Origin: Pseudomonas rubra
GTDB lineage: Bacteria; Pseudomonadota; Gammaproteobacteria; Pseudomonadales; Pseudomonadaceae
NCBI RefSeq assembly: GCF_028656935.1
Contig: NZ_JAMDGZ010000009.1
Span: 41,399 to 105,398 of the forward strand
Length of the DNA: 64,000 nucleotides
Direction: 5' to 3'
Of the stretch, positions 8,543-16,836 are shown one piece after another. The translations under genes and the position numbers were made by a program. The notes under the pieces were generated by a model that was not told the DNA's origin, searched no databases, and worked only from the letters and a program-made list of their open reading frames with translations. Every line of letters begins with the position of its first letter. Positions within the stretch are counted from its first letter, which is position 1.

Positions 8543-8770
8543 TCATGCGCCCAGCCGTGCCATCAGGGATTTATAGGAGTCTTCGGTCCATTCGCCGCTG
8601 GTCAAAGGGCAGGGCGGCCCGGCCAGGTTCAGGTGTGCCAGCAGCTCGGGCAGTTGGGTCACGCCGTTGCCGTAAGCGCGCTCGATGGAGTCGCCAAGCA
8701 GCTCCTCGAACGGGGTGTTGGGCCGTTTGCGCGCCTGATGGGGTTCCAGGTAGCGTTGGTTGTTGTTCAT
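8543..8770 (-). CDS. small helical protein accompanying a Rieske oxygenase
   Basis: This 75-residue protein (MNNNQRYLEPHQARKRPNTP at the start) is mostly polar and probably helical. I recognise it as the small family annotated as 'recombinase-like helix domain' that is repeatedly found beside Rieske oxygenases; this is recollection, not a search result. No catalytic motif is visible. GGAGG overlapping the end of the preceding gene supports the start at 8770. It sits directly before the Rieske gene (20-base gap), so it may help oxygenase assembly or electron transfer. Confidence 0.7.
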   Translation of the reverse strand: MNNNQRYLEPHQARKRPNTPFEELLGDSIERAYGNGVTQLPELLAHLNLAGPPCPLTSGEWTEDSYKSLMARLGA

Positions 8771-8771
8771 G

Positions 8772-9089
8772 TCATTGACCTCCATTGCGGACCCGTTCGC
8801 GGATCGTTTCGCGGACCGGGACAAAGTCGTACGTCGGGTAGCATTCGGTGCGGAACACGCCCCAGGCGGCGCGCTCCAGTTCCACATTGACCTTGCCGAG
8901 CAGGCTCGGCGGCAGGCGCAGGGTGACGATCTGGCCCAGGCCCATGGCCACGGTCCAGGACACCAGCTCGACGCCGGCGGGCGGAAAGCTGTCCCACCAG
9001 CCCATCTGCTTCATGTGCGCCTGGATCTGTTCCAGGTTCTTCGACTGGTCGTGCTTGAGCACCACCGTCAGTTGCATCGTCTCGCTCAT
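8772..9089 (-). CDS. small muconolactone-isomerase-like (dimeric alpha/beta) protein, unknown function
   Basis: The 105-residue protein has the size and strand-helix pattern of dimeric alpha/beta-barrel proteins; it begins MQLTVVLKHDQSKNLEQIQAH and has a YPTYDFVPVRE segment near the end. It loosely resembles muconolactone isomerase-type proteins, but I do not see enough to assign a reaction. Its stop is one base before the start of the next small gene, and it follows the FAD monooxygenase by 9 bases, so it is part of the same transcript. It might process a ring-cleavage product or be an accessory subunit of the Rieske system. Confidence 0.7.
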   Translation of the reverse strand: MSETMQLTVVLKHDQSKNLEQIQAHMKQMGWWDSFPPAGVELVSWTVAMGLGQIVTLRLPPSLLGKVNVELERAAWGVFRTECYPTYDFVPVRETIRERVRNGGQ

Positions 9090-9098
9090 GTTCGGGCC

Positions 9099-10241
9099 TC
9101 AGGCTGCACTTACCGTGGGCACGCTCCAGGCGTCATAGCCGTAAACCCAGTCGGCGTTGCCGCCGGCCTTGAGCCACTGGTTGCCGCGTGAGCCGATCTG
9201 GATCTGGCTGGTGCGTTCCAGGCGGGCCAGTTGATAGCCCTGCAGGGCACGGGTGACCTGCGCTGGGGTGTTCACACCGTGCAGATGACGGGCCAGCACT
9301 ACGGCGTCTTCAATGGCCTGGCCGGCACCCTGGGCCATGAACGGCATCATCGGGTGGCAGGCATCACCCAACAGGGTGATCAAGCCTTCGGACCAGTACG
9401 GCAGCGGGTCGCGTTCGTACAGCGCGGTCTTGAGCACCTCGTCGCAGGCGTCGAGCAGGGCGCGGGCATCGGCGTGGAAGTCCTGGTAATGGCTGCGCAG
9501 CTCGGCGGCGTCACCGGCGGTGGTCCAGGACTCCAGGTGCCAGCTTTCCTGGGCGGTAGTGGCGAAGATAAAGATGTCGCGACCCTGGTTCAGCGGGAAG
9601 GTGACGATCTGGCTCTGCGGGTTCGGCCCCCACCATTTGGTGAAGGCCTGGATGTTCGGCACCTGGGCCACGCGGCTGGCCGGGATTACGGCGCGGTAGG
9701 CGACCACCCCGGTGAAGCGTGGTTGCTCTTCACCGAACAGGGCATTACGCACCACCGAGTGAATGCCGTCGGCGCCGATCAGCAGGTCGGCGCGATGGCG
9801 GCTGCCGTCCTTGAAGCGCAGCTCGACGCCGTCGGCATCCTGCAGCACGTGCTCGGCGCGTTTGGCGAACTGCACGTTGTGCAGCGGGAACACATCGGCC
9901 AGTGCCGCCAGCAGGTCGGCGCGGTGGATGGTCAACTGCGGTGCGCCGTACTGGCTTTGCGCGGCGTCGGCCATTTCCAGGCGCGAGGTTTCTTCGCCGC
10001 TGTCCCACAGGCGGCTGATGCGGTGGGTCGGGCGCGCTGCCGGAATACGCACAGCCAGGCCGACGCCGAGGCCGTCGAGGGCGCGCACGGCATTGGGCGT
10101 AAGGTTGATGTCGGCGCCGACCCGCAGGAAGGCTTTGGATTGTTCGAAAACCGTGACCTGGTGACCGGCCTGGCGCAGGGCGATGGCGGCGGTGAGCCCA
10201 CCGATGCCGGCACCGTTGATGGCAATGTTCAACGAAGACAT
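9099..10241 (-). CDS. FAD-dependent aromatic monooxygenase (salicylate hydroxylase-like)
   Basis: The 380-residue protein is a group A flavin monooxygenase. It has the dinucleotide motif GAGIGG (residues 10-15), the DG region GADGIHSVVR near residue 165, and the second FAD motif LLGDACHPMMPFMAQGAGQA near residue 290. Relatives hydroxylate, and sometimes decarboxylate, aromatic acids such as salicylate or 6-hydroxynicotinate, giving a diol for ring cleavage. The ring-cleaving enzyme candidate is the gene just upstream (13-base gap). AGGAG before ATG 10241 decides the start; an upstream extension of 39 codons is not protein-like. Confidence 0.9.
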   Translation of the reverse strand: MSSLNIAINGAGIGGLTAAIALRQAGHQVTVFEQSKAFLRVGADINLTPNAVRALDGLGVGLAVRIPAARPTHRISRLWDSGEETSRLEMADAAQSQYGAPQLTIHRADLLAALADVFPLHNVQFAKRAEHVLQDADGVELRFKDGSRHRADLLIGADGIHSVVRNALFGEEQPRFTGVVAYRAVIPASRVAQVPNIQAFTKWWGPNPQSQIVTFPLNQGRDIFIFATTAQESWHLESWTTAGDAAELRSHYQDFHADARALLDACDEVLKTALYERDPLPYWSEGLITLLGDACHPMMPFMAQGAGQAIEDAVVLARHLHGVNTPAQVTRALQGYQLARLERTSQIQIGSRGNQWLKAGGNADWVYGYDAWSVPTVSAA

Positions 10242-10254
10242 GGACAACTCCTGC

Positions 10255-11220
10255 TCAGGGTTTGGGTTTGTCGGTAAGGAACTTGCCTTGCGGCGCTTCG
10301 GCATGTTGCTGGCGCCGGGTGTTGCCATCGATGCCGCCGGCAATCGCCCATTCGGCAAACACCGTCGGGCCGGGCTCGAACTCGCGGGGTTGCCATTCGC
10401 CGGTCAGTTGGTCCTCGTCGGCGTAGTACTCGACGAGGGCGCCGGCCGGGTTCTTGAAGTACCAGAAAAACGCCGACGACACCGGGTGCCGGCCAGGTCC
10501 GATCTCGGTGCTCCAGCCGCTGCGCGAGATGTGCATGCCGCCGCCGAACACTTCGTGCAGGTCGCGCACGGTGAAGGCCACGTGGTTCAGGCCGGCCCGC
10601 GGTGCCGGCAACTGGAGCATGAACAGGTCGTGGTGGCCGCCTTCTTCGGCAGTGCGCAAAAAGGCGCCGCGGTTGGGGTAGCGGTCCGAGGCCTGGAAAC
10701 CGAAGCGTTCGTGGTAGAAGGCTTCGCAGGCATTCACATCCTTGACGAAGAACACCACGTGGCCGACTTCAATGGGCGTGGCGCGCTCGTAGACCGGCGC
10801 CGGTTTGTTGATCCGGCCCTTGGTCTGCCAGGTGTTGTGGCCGCTGCACTCGATGTCCAGCGCGCGCTTGCGGGTCACCTGCAGACGAATCGCCAGGCCA
10901 TTGGGGTCGGTGCAGCCGATGCGCCCGTTGCCCTCGACAAAGCCCGGATCCTTGGCGATGCGCTGGCTGTACAGGGCCAGGTCCGCTTCGCTTTCAACGC
11001 CCCAGACCACTTCGCGCACCGTCGAGCCCGCTTCGATCGCGGGTGGCAGGCCAGCCTTGTTGATATCGGCCAGTACCACCCGGCAGCCGTTAAGGGTTTC
11101 GAAGATCACCTCGTCGGCCTGTTCGCTGACCTTGTTCAGGCCCCAGTCGCTGAAGAAGCGCACGCAGGTGTCGAGGTCTTCGACGCCGTAGGTGACTTCA
11201 TCGATGCCCAATACGCTCAT
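10255..11220 (-). CDS. extradiol ring-cleavage dioxygenase, VOC superfamily (type I)
   Basis: The 321-residue protein has two vicinal-oxygen-chelate domains; the C-terminal one carries the expected iron ligands His154 (VGHVVFF), His213 (LNHVAFTV) and Glu264 (LVEYYADED). This is the layout of catechol 2,3-dioxygenase-type enzymes that open a vicinal diol ring beside the hydroxyls. The start overlaps the end of the aldehyde dehydrogenase gene by 4 bases (ATGA), with GGAGG just upstream. The product, a muconic semialdehyde analogue, would be a natural substrate for that dehydrogenase. The natural diol substrate is not known. Confidence 0.9.
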   Translation of the reverse strand: MSVLGIDEVTYGVEDLDTCVRFFSDWGLNKVSEQADEVIFETLNGCRVVLADINKAGLPPAIEAGSTVREVVWGVESEADLALYSQRIAKDPGFVEGNGRIGCTDPNGLAIRLQVTRKRALDIECSGHNTWQTKGRINKPAPVYERATPIEVGHVVFFVKDVNACEAFYHERFGFQASDRYPNRGAFLRTAEEGGHHDLFMLQLPAPRAGLNHVAFTVRDLHEVFGGGMHISRSGWSTEIGPGRHPVSSAFFWYFKNPAGALVEYYADEDQLTGEWQPREFEPGPTVFAEWAIAGGIDGNTRRQQHAEAPQGKFLTDKPKP

Positions 11221-12707
11221 GGCCTTGCCTCCACACCGGCCCAGGCCAGCGGTTGTTCGTTCATGCCCCAGTAGAGGCTCTTCTGTTCCATGTACTGCAG
11301 GATGCCGAGGCGGCCTTTCTCGCGGCCCAGGCCACTGTCGCGCCAGCCGCCGAACGGGGTGGCAATGGAGAACTGCTTGTAGGTGTTGATCCACACGGTG
11401 CCGGCCTGGATCTTGCGGCCCAGGGCCCACGCACGCTTGTAGTCGCGGCTCCAGATGCCGGCGGCGAGGGCGTAAAGACTGTCGTTGGCCTGCTCGACCA
11501 ATTGCTCTTCGCTGTCGAAGGGCAGGGCCACCAGCACCGGGCCGAAGATTTCTTCCTGGCAGGTCTGCTGACTGTTGCTCAGGCCTTCGAGGATGGTCGG
11601 CGGGTAGTAGTAGCCTTGCTCGTAGATACCGCCGGTTGGGCGCTGGCCGCCGAGCAACAAGCGGCCACCTTCGGCCAGGCCCAGGGCCACATAGCGCTCC
11701 ACCGACTCGCGGTGCGCGGCGCTGATCAGCGGGCCCATCTGCGTCGACTCGTCAGCCGGGTCGCCCAGGCGCAAACCAGCGGCCCCGGCCACCAGGCGCT
11801 GCATGAACGGCTCATACAGGGCGCGGGCGACGAACAGCCGCGAGCCGGCGATGCAGGCCTCGCCCGAGGAGCTGAAAATGCCGTAGAGCACCCCGGCCAC
11901 AGCGTGATCGAGGTCGGCATCATCAAGGACGATGGTTGGCGATTTGCCGCCCAGTTCCAGTGATACCGGCATCATCTTGTCGGCAGCGATATGGGCGATG
12001 TGCTTGCCGGTTTTGGTTCCGCCGGTGAACGACACACGCTTGATCAGCGGGTGTTGGGTCAGGGCGTCTCCGAGCAGCGACCCCTTGCCCGGCAGTACGC
12101 TGACCAGGCCCTTGGGCAAGCCTGCGTCTTCGCAGATCTGCGCCAGTTGCAGGGCCAGCAACGGGGTGATTTCCGCGGGTTTGATCACCACGGCATTACC
12201 GGCGGCCAAGGCCGGGGCGACCTTTTGCGCTTCGCTGGCGATCGGCGAGTTCCACGGGGTGATGGCCGCGACCACGCCCATCGGCTCGTACACGCTCATG
12301 CTGACAAAGTCGCCGCGCGACGGAGTGATGGTTTCTTCCAGGGTTTCGCAGGCCGCGGCGAAAAACTGGAAAGTGCCAGCGGCGCTGGCCACCAGGGCGC
12401 GGGTTTCGTTGATCGGCTTGCCGTTGTCCTGGCGCTGCAACTGCGCCAGTTCTTCACCGCGCTGGCGGATCAGCTCGGCGATGCGGTACAGCACCGCAGC
12501 GCGTTCGTGCGGTTTGCGCTGGGCCCAGCCGCTGTTAAGAAAGGCCTGATGAGCCCCTTGCACCGCTTCTTCGACGTCATCAAGGCTGGCGGCGTTGAGC
12601 CAGGCCACCGGCTCGCCGGTGGCCGGGTAGCGCGTGGCGTAGCGTTCACCGCCGCCCAGGCGCCAGGTGCCGGCGATGCAGATAGGTAGAGTCTGTTCCA
12701 GCGTCAT
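11217..12707 (-). CDS. NAD(P)-dependent aldehyde dehydrogenase
   Basis: The 496-residue protein has the complete ALDH active site: Asn153 in TPWNSP, Lys176 in IKPAE, Glu251 in ELGGKSP and the nucleophile Cys285 in SGEACIAGS. Its similarity is to the betaine/hydroxymuconic-semialdehyde group, so it could oxidise a ring-cleavage semialdehyde or an aldehyde made by the ThDP enzyme of the same cluster. The start at 12707 follows the preceding gene's stop by 10 bases with GGGGAA before it; an upstream in-frame ATG lies inside the preceding gene. Confidence 0.9.
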   Translation of the reverse strand: MTLEQTLPICIAGTWRLGGGERYATRYPATGEPVAWLNAASLDDVEEAVQGAHQAFLNSGWAQRKPHERAAVLYRIAELIRQRGEELAQLQRQDNGKPINETRALVASAAGTFQFFAAACETLEETITPSRGDFVSMSVYEPMGVVAAITPWNSPIASEAQKVAPALAAGNAVVIKPAEITPLLALQLAQICEDAGLPKGLVSVLPGKGSLLGDALTQHPLIKRVSFTGGTKTGKHIAHIAADKMMPVSLELGGKSPTIVLDDADLDHAVAGVLYGIFSSSGEACIAGSRLFVARALYEPFMQRLVAGAAGLRLGDPADESTQMGPLISAAHRESVERYVALGLAEGGRLLLGGQRPTGGIYEQGYYYPPTILEGLSNSQQTCQEEIFGPVLVALPFDSEEQLVEQANDSLYALAAGIWSRDYKRAWALGRKIQAGTVWINTYKQFSIATPFGGWRDSGLGREKGRLGILQYMEQKSLYWGMNEQPLAWAGVEARP

Positions 12708-12717
12708 CAAAGTTCCC

Positions 12718-13521
12718 CTAGATGGAAATGGCATGGGCGTGGTTGCCCAGGGCGCGGACCACGCTGTAGACGGTCAGCGCCGAGGTCTTCGGGTTGGCCT
12801 GCAGCGGTTTGCCGCGCAGGCTCATCTCGAAACCGCCGAAGGCACCCCGGGCCTCGAAGTGGTGGACGTTCTCGTCGCTGCGCGGGTCGGCAATCAGCGT
12901 TACCCGCGTGCGGTCCAGGCCCAGGCCTGCCAGCGACAGGGTGGCGGCGACGTTGGCGTTCTTCGGGTACAGGCGCGCCGCTTCCCGGGCGCTGCCTTCG
13001 AAGATCACCGTGGCCTGGTCGATGGCATCCAGGTCGCAGACCTGCTCGGCCGGGGTGTTCTTCCACGCCCGGGCCGGCTTGCGGCCGGTGTAATCAACCG
13101 AGTCCAGACCGCCGACCTTGGCCGCCGACAGCGCATCGATACCGCCGATGGCGCCGGGCAGCAGCTCGATGCGCGTATTGCCACGGGCGGCCGCCGCTTC
13201 CAGGCGCTCGACCAGGCCCAGCTCCGACAAAGCACCGACCGAGACGATCAGGCAGGCGATACCGCGCTCCAGCGCCGGCAGTACGTGCTCTTCGATCGCC
13301 TTGTGCCCGGCGCACTCCACCAGCAGGTCCGGGCGGGCATCGGCGGGCAGGGCGGTGAGCACCTGCGGCGGGCGCTTGAAGCTGGCCAGGCGCTGCTCTA
13401 CCAGGGCTTCGGAGCCGGCCGAGGCAATCACATGCTCGACCCGCATCTGCGCATCGTTCTCCAGCAGTTCCAGCACCGCGACGCCAATGGCGCCGCAGCC
13501 GATCATGGTGATATTGAGCAT
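12718..13521 (-). CDS. L-aspartate dehydrogenase family protein
   Basis: The 267-residue protein has an N-terminal Rossmann motif (GCGAIG, residues 8-13) and the family segment YPKNANVAATLSLAGLGLDRT, with an ENVHHFEARG region later that carries the conserved histidine. L-aspartate dehydrogenases interconvert aspartate and oxaloacetate/iminoaspartate with NAD(P); a relative from P. aeruginosa has been studied as an enzyme. Its place inside an oxygenase operon is unusual and suggests either ammonia re-assimilation or activity on a pathway amino or imino acid. GAGG upstream of ATG 13521 decides the start; the longer frame of 24 extra codons reads into the neighbour. Confidence 0.88.
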   Translation of the reverse strand: MLNITMIGCGAIGVAVLELLENDAQMRVEHVIASAGSEALVEQRLASFKRPPQVLTALPADARPDLLVECAGHKAIEEHVLPALERGIACLIVSVGALSELGLVERLEAAAARGNTRIELLPGAIGGIDALSAAKVGGLDSVDYTGRKPARAWKNTPAEQVCDLDAIDQATVIFEGSAREAARLYPKNANVAATLSLAGLGLDRTRVTLIADPRSDENVHHFEARGAFGGFEMSLRGKPLQANPKTSALTVYSVVRALGNHAHAISI

Positions 13522-13531
13522 CTTCAAGTCC

Positions 13532-15214
13532 TCAGGCCGTGGCTTTCTGGGCTTTGGTTTCGCTGTTGGGCGGGCCGGCGAACTGGGTGGCAAAGCCGCC
13601 GACGCTGAGCATGTCGACTTCCAGCAGGAACGGCCCGCCCTGGCTTAGGGCGTTGTCCAGCACCGCGCCGAAGTCCTTGAGGTCGCTGACCAGGCCATGA
13701 CGCAGGCCAATGGATTCGGCGAGCTGGGTGTAGTCCGGGGTGTGCAGTTCGACGTAGGCGTGGCGGGCGCCGTAGATGGCGTCCTGGATATTGCGGATCA
13801 CCCCGTAGCGCTGATCGTTCATAAGCAGGATCACCACGTTGGCGTTCTCCTGTACCAGGGTCGCCAGCTCGCCGAGGTTGAGGATGAAACCGCCGTCGCC
13901 AGCCAGGGCAAAGACCTTGCGCTGCGGGTCGGTCTCCGCTGCGGCCACGGCTGCACCGATGCCCATGGCCAGGCCCTGGCCGATACCGCCACCCAGGGCA
14001 TGCACGCCCGACAGCGGGTGGTAAAGGTTGAGCAGGCGGTTGCCCCAGATGCTGTTGGACAGGGTCACGTCGCGCACCCAGGAGAAATTGCGCCCGGTCA
14101 GGCCCTGCAACTGCTCGACCATGGCCGAGTACGGGCCGAGGTCGGCCACCAGTTGCGCGCGCGATTGCGTGCGTACGGCTTTGAGTTCTTCGAGAAAGTT
14201 CGGGTCGATGTGCAAGCGGCCTTCAAGCCGATTGGCCAAGCCTTCGAGGGCCAGGGCAGAGTCGCCGCAGATGAACAGCTCACTGGAGTAGCTGCGGCCT
14301 TCGATGGCCGGGTTGGCATCGATGCGCAGGGTGGTGCGCGGCAGCTTCAGGGCGTACTTGAAGGTCTCGTTGCTGCGCAGGCGCGAACCGGCTACCACCA
14401 GGGCGTCGCAGCTTTGCAGGAAACCTTCGACCAGCTTGTTCTGCGAGAAGGCGCCCAGGCAACGCTCGTCGTCTTCATTGACCACGCCACGGCCCTGGGT
14501 CGAGGTGATCACGCCAACGCCCATGTCCAGCAGGCGTTTGACCTGCGCACCGGCGTGGCGGGCGCCGCCGCCGAGCCAGAGCAGCGGGCGGGTGGCGCAG
14601 GCCAAGCGTTCGGCGACAAGGTCCAGGGCTTCGGGTGCGGGCACGGCAGCCGGGATCGGCAACGGCGAGAGGTCGGTCGGCATGGGGATGAAGGTCGACT
14701 GGATGTCGATCGGAATCTCGACGCTGACCGGGCCGGTCGGCGCGGTGAGGGCGGTTTGCACGGCGAGCTTGAGCGTGCTCAGCGCGGTCTCGACACTGCG
14801 TACCCGAAAGGCGGCCTTGGACACTGCCTTGAGCATGGTCAACTGGTCGCGGGCTTCATGAATGTAGGCGAAATCCTGGTCCAGGTACGGCGTTTCGATC
14901 TGCCCGGTGATGTGCAGCAGCGGTGTGCCGGCGGTCAGCGCTTCGACCAGCGCCCCGGCAGCATTGCCGGCAGCGGTGCCGGTGGAGGTCAGGCACACGC
15001 CCAGGCCTCCAGTGGTGCGGGCATAGGCATCGGCCATGTTGGTCGCGCCGGCTTCACCCCGGGCCATGACGAAACGGATGTTGCCGCGCACGGCGAAGGC
15101 ATCGAGGATCGGCATGTTGTGGATCGAGATCACGCCGAAGGCAGCCTTGACCTCGCATTGTTCGAGGAACGCGGTGATGGCAGCGCCAACGGTGACAGTG
15201 TTTTCATTACGCAT
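13532..15214 (-). CDS. thiamine diphosphate-dependent enzyme (decarboxylase/acetolactate synthase-like)
   Basis: The 560-residue protein has the three-domain layout of this family: an N-terminal pyrimidine domain with catalytic Glu54 (ARGEAGATNMADAYAR), a middle domain, and a C-terminal ThDP-binding domain with GDGGF at 439-443 and the paired Asn in LLMND (467). It resembles benzoylformate decarboxylase and acetolactate synthase-like proteins and probably acts on a 2-keto acid. The start overlaps the end of the SDR gene by 8 bases. A longer frame of 57 extra codons is not protein-like. Substrate unknown. Confidence 0.88.
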   Translation of the reverse strand: MRNENTVTVGAAITAFLEQCEVKAAFGVISIHNMPILDAFAVRGNIRFVMARGEAGATNMADAYARTTGGLGVCLTSTGTAAGNAAGALVEALTAGTPLLHITGQIETPYLDQDFAYIHEARDQLTMLKAVSKAAFRVRSVETALSTLKLAVQTALTAPTGPVSVEIPIDIQSTFIPMPTDLSPLPIPAAVPAPEALDLVAERLACATRPLLWLGGGARHAGAQVKRLLDMGVGVITSTQGRGVVNEDDERCLGAFSQNKLVEGFLQSCDALVVAGSRLRSNETFKYALKLPRTTLRIDANPAIEGRSYSSELFICGDSALALEGLANRLEGRLHIDPNFLEELKAVRTQSRAQLVADLGPYSAMVEQLQGLTGRNFSWVRDVTLSNSIWGNRLLNLYHPLSGVHALGGGIGQGLAMGIGAAVAAAETDPQRKVFALAGDGGFILNLGELATLVQENANVVILLMNDQRYGVIRNIQDAIYGARHAYVELHTPDYTQLAESIGLRHGLVSDLKDFGAVLDNALSQGGPFLLEVDMLSVGGFATQFAGPPNSETKAQKATA

Positions 15215-16007
15215 GGCGGGACAGGCCTCCAGAAACATCGATATGGCTGCCAGTGGTGTAAGCCGACAGGGGCGAAGCCAGGAACAGAATCGCTTGGGCT
15301 GCTTCTTGGGGCAGGCCCAGGCGACCCAGGGGAATGTGTTTGCGTTGCGCCAGTTGCGCGGTCCATTGCGACCAGTCCAGGTCACGCTCTTCGCGGGCCT
15401 CGAAGCGCCGGCGCCACTGGCCGGACTCCACCAGGCCGATGAGGATGCCGTTGACCCGGATGCCCTGTTCGGCGAACTCGGTGGCCATCGAGCGCACCAG
15501 GTTTTTCAGGCCCGCACGCGCCGCTGAGGTGGCGACCATGTGTGGCTCCGGCTGGCTGGCCAGCAGCGAGTTGACGCAGACGATCGAGGCGCCGGCCTGG
15601 CTCTGCAGTTGCGCCAGGAAGGCGCGCACCGGGTAGATCACCGAGAAGAACTTCAACTGCAGCTCTTCGCTCCAGGCCTCGTCACTGGTGTCGGCGAAGG
15701 TCGAGACGCGGCCTTGGCCGGCGTTGTTGATCAGCACCCGGGCCGGGCCCAGTGCGGCCAGGCTCGCGGCGGCGAAGGCCTGCACCGATTGGCTGTCGAG
15801 CACGTCGCAGACCTGGGCTAGCAAACGGGCCTGGGGAAAGCGTTCGCGCAAGCGCGCTTGGGCGCTGTCCAACCGCTGTTGATCACGGCCACAGAAGGCC
15901 ACCGCAGCACCGGCTTCGAGCAGTTGCTCGACGCAGGCCAGGCCAATTCCGGAGGAGCCGCCGGTAACGATCGCGGTGCTGCCGTGCAGTTGATAAAGGT
16001 TGCTCAT
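15207..16007 (-). CDS. short-chain dehydrogenase/reductase (SDR)
   Basis: The 266-residue protein has the nucleotide-binding motif TGGSSGIG (residues 15-22) and NNAG near 92. At the usual catalytic place the sequence reads SLLASQPEPHMVATSAARAGLKNLV, so the Tyr of the normal YxxxK pair is replaced by Val in VATSAARAG. That makes classical SDR catalysis doubtful, unless an unusual residue is used. It follows the IclR gene by one base and overlaps the ThDP enzyme gene. The role in the pathway is open: it may be a divergent dehydrogenase or a binding protein. Confidence 0.85.
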   Translation of the reverse strand: MSNLYQLHGSTAIVTGGSSGIGLACVEQLLEAGAAVAFCGRDQQRLDSAQARLRERFPQARLLAQVCDVLDSQSVQAFAAASLAALGPARVLINNAGQGRVSTFADTSDEAWSEELQLKFFSVIYPVRAFLAQLQSQAGASIVCVNSLLASQPEPHMVATSAARAGLKNLVRSMATEFAEQGIRVNGILIGLVESGQWRRRFEAREERDLDWSQWTAQLAQRKHIPLGRLGLPQEAAQAILFLASPLSAYTTGSHIDVSGGLSRHA

Positions 16008-16008
16008 C

Positions 16009-16836
16009 TCAATCCCTCATCAAAGCAGTGACGCGACCGTTGCCAGCGTGCGGGGTGTAGTTGAGCAGGCGCGACAGCTCGTCGGCACTGCCACGGACAT
16101 GGCCGAGCAAACCGTCGAAATTGATGTGAGCAACCTGCACCGTGGGGATGGTCACGCCCATGGCGGCCACCACCCGGCCACTGTGATCGCGCACCGGGGC
16201 GGCGATGGTTGAGATCGATGATTCAAAAAAGCCTTCGCCGCTGACATAGCCGCGCTGACGGTCGCTCTGCACCAGGTCGAACAGCTCCAGCACGGTTTTC
16301 GGCGTGCATGGCGAGTGCTGTTCCAGATGCTCTTCCGGGTACAGTTCGCGCAACTCGGCCAGGCTCAGGTCTTCCAGCAGGATGCGCCCCAGCACCGTGG
16401 CGTGGGCCGGCAGGCGGGTGCCGACGTTGACTGCGCTGGAGAACACCGACGGCGGCGAAACCTTGGCCACGTAGACAATCGAGCGACCGTCGCGCACCAC
16501 CAGATTGCTCGGGTAGTTCAGGTGATCGCACAGCCGCGCCAGCAGCGGTTGACCCAGTTCGGTCAGTTCCAGCGAAGCCAGGTACTCGAAGCCCAGGCGC
16601 AGCACCGACATGCCCAAGCGGTACTCATTGCCGCTGCGGGTGACGAAGCCCATGGTTTCCAGGGTGGTCAGCAGGCGAAAGATGGTCGAGCGTGGCAGCT
16701 CCAGGCGCCGCGCCAGCTCCGGCGCGGTGAGGGTGCGGTTTTGCCGGCTGAATTCACAGAGCAGCAACAGGCCGCGCTCAAGGCCGGGGACGATGTACTT
16801 GTCCTGGTTGTCTTTCAACAGATCCGAATCATTCAT
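16009..16836 (-). CDS. IclR family transcriptional regulator
   Basis: The 275-residue protein has an N-terminal winged helix (ELARRLELPRSTIFRLLTTLETMGFV, about residues 39-65) and a C-terminal effector-binding domain with GRILLEDLS and GYVSGEGFFESSISTIAAPVRD. IclR proteins in Pseudomonas often control aromatic catabolic genes and respond to a pathway compound. It is encoded inside the cluster rather than beside it: its start overlaps the hydrolase stop by 4 bases. It would therefore control its own synthesis if it acts at the cluster promoter, where inverted repeats are visible (21855-21889). Confidence 0.9.
   Translation of the reverse strand: MNDSDLLKDNQDKYIVPGLERGLLLLCEFSRQNRTLTAPELARRLELPRSTIFRLLTTLETMGFVTRSGNEYRLGMSVLRLGFEYLASLELTELGQPLLARLCDHLNYPSNLVVRDGRSIVYVAKVSPPSVFSSAVNVGTRLPAHATVLGRILLEDLSLAELRELYPEEHLEQHSPCTPKTVLELFDLVQSDRQRGYVSGEGFFESSISTIAAPVRDHSGRVVAAMGVTIPTVQVAHINFDGLLGHVRGSADELSRLLNYTPHAGNGRVTALMRD

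Noticed and set aside
10255..11430. N-terminal extension of the extradiol dioxygenase by 70 codons
   Set aside because: The extension is the aldehyde dehydrogenase coding sequence in another frame; the ATGA overlap at 11217-11220 with GGAGG just upstream marks the real start.
13697..15442. 581-codon open frame on the plus strand opposite the ThDP enzyme
   Set aside because: Antisense to a gene with complete catalytic motifs; the protein is low-complexity Gly/Ala/Val/Gln and not protein-like.
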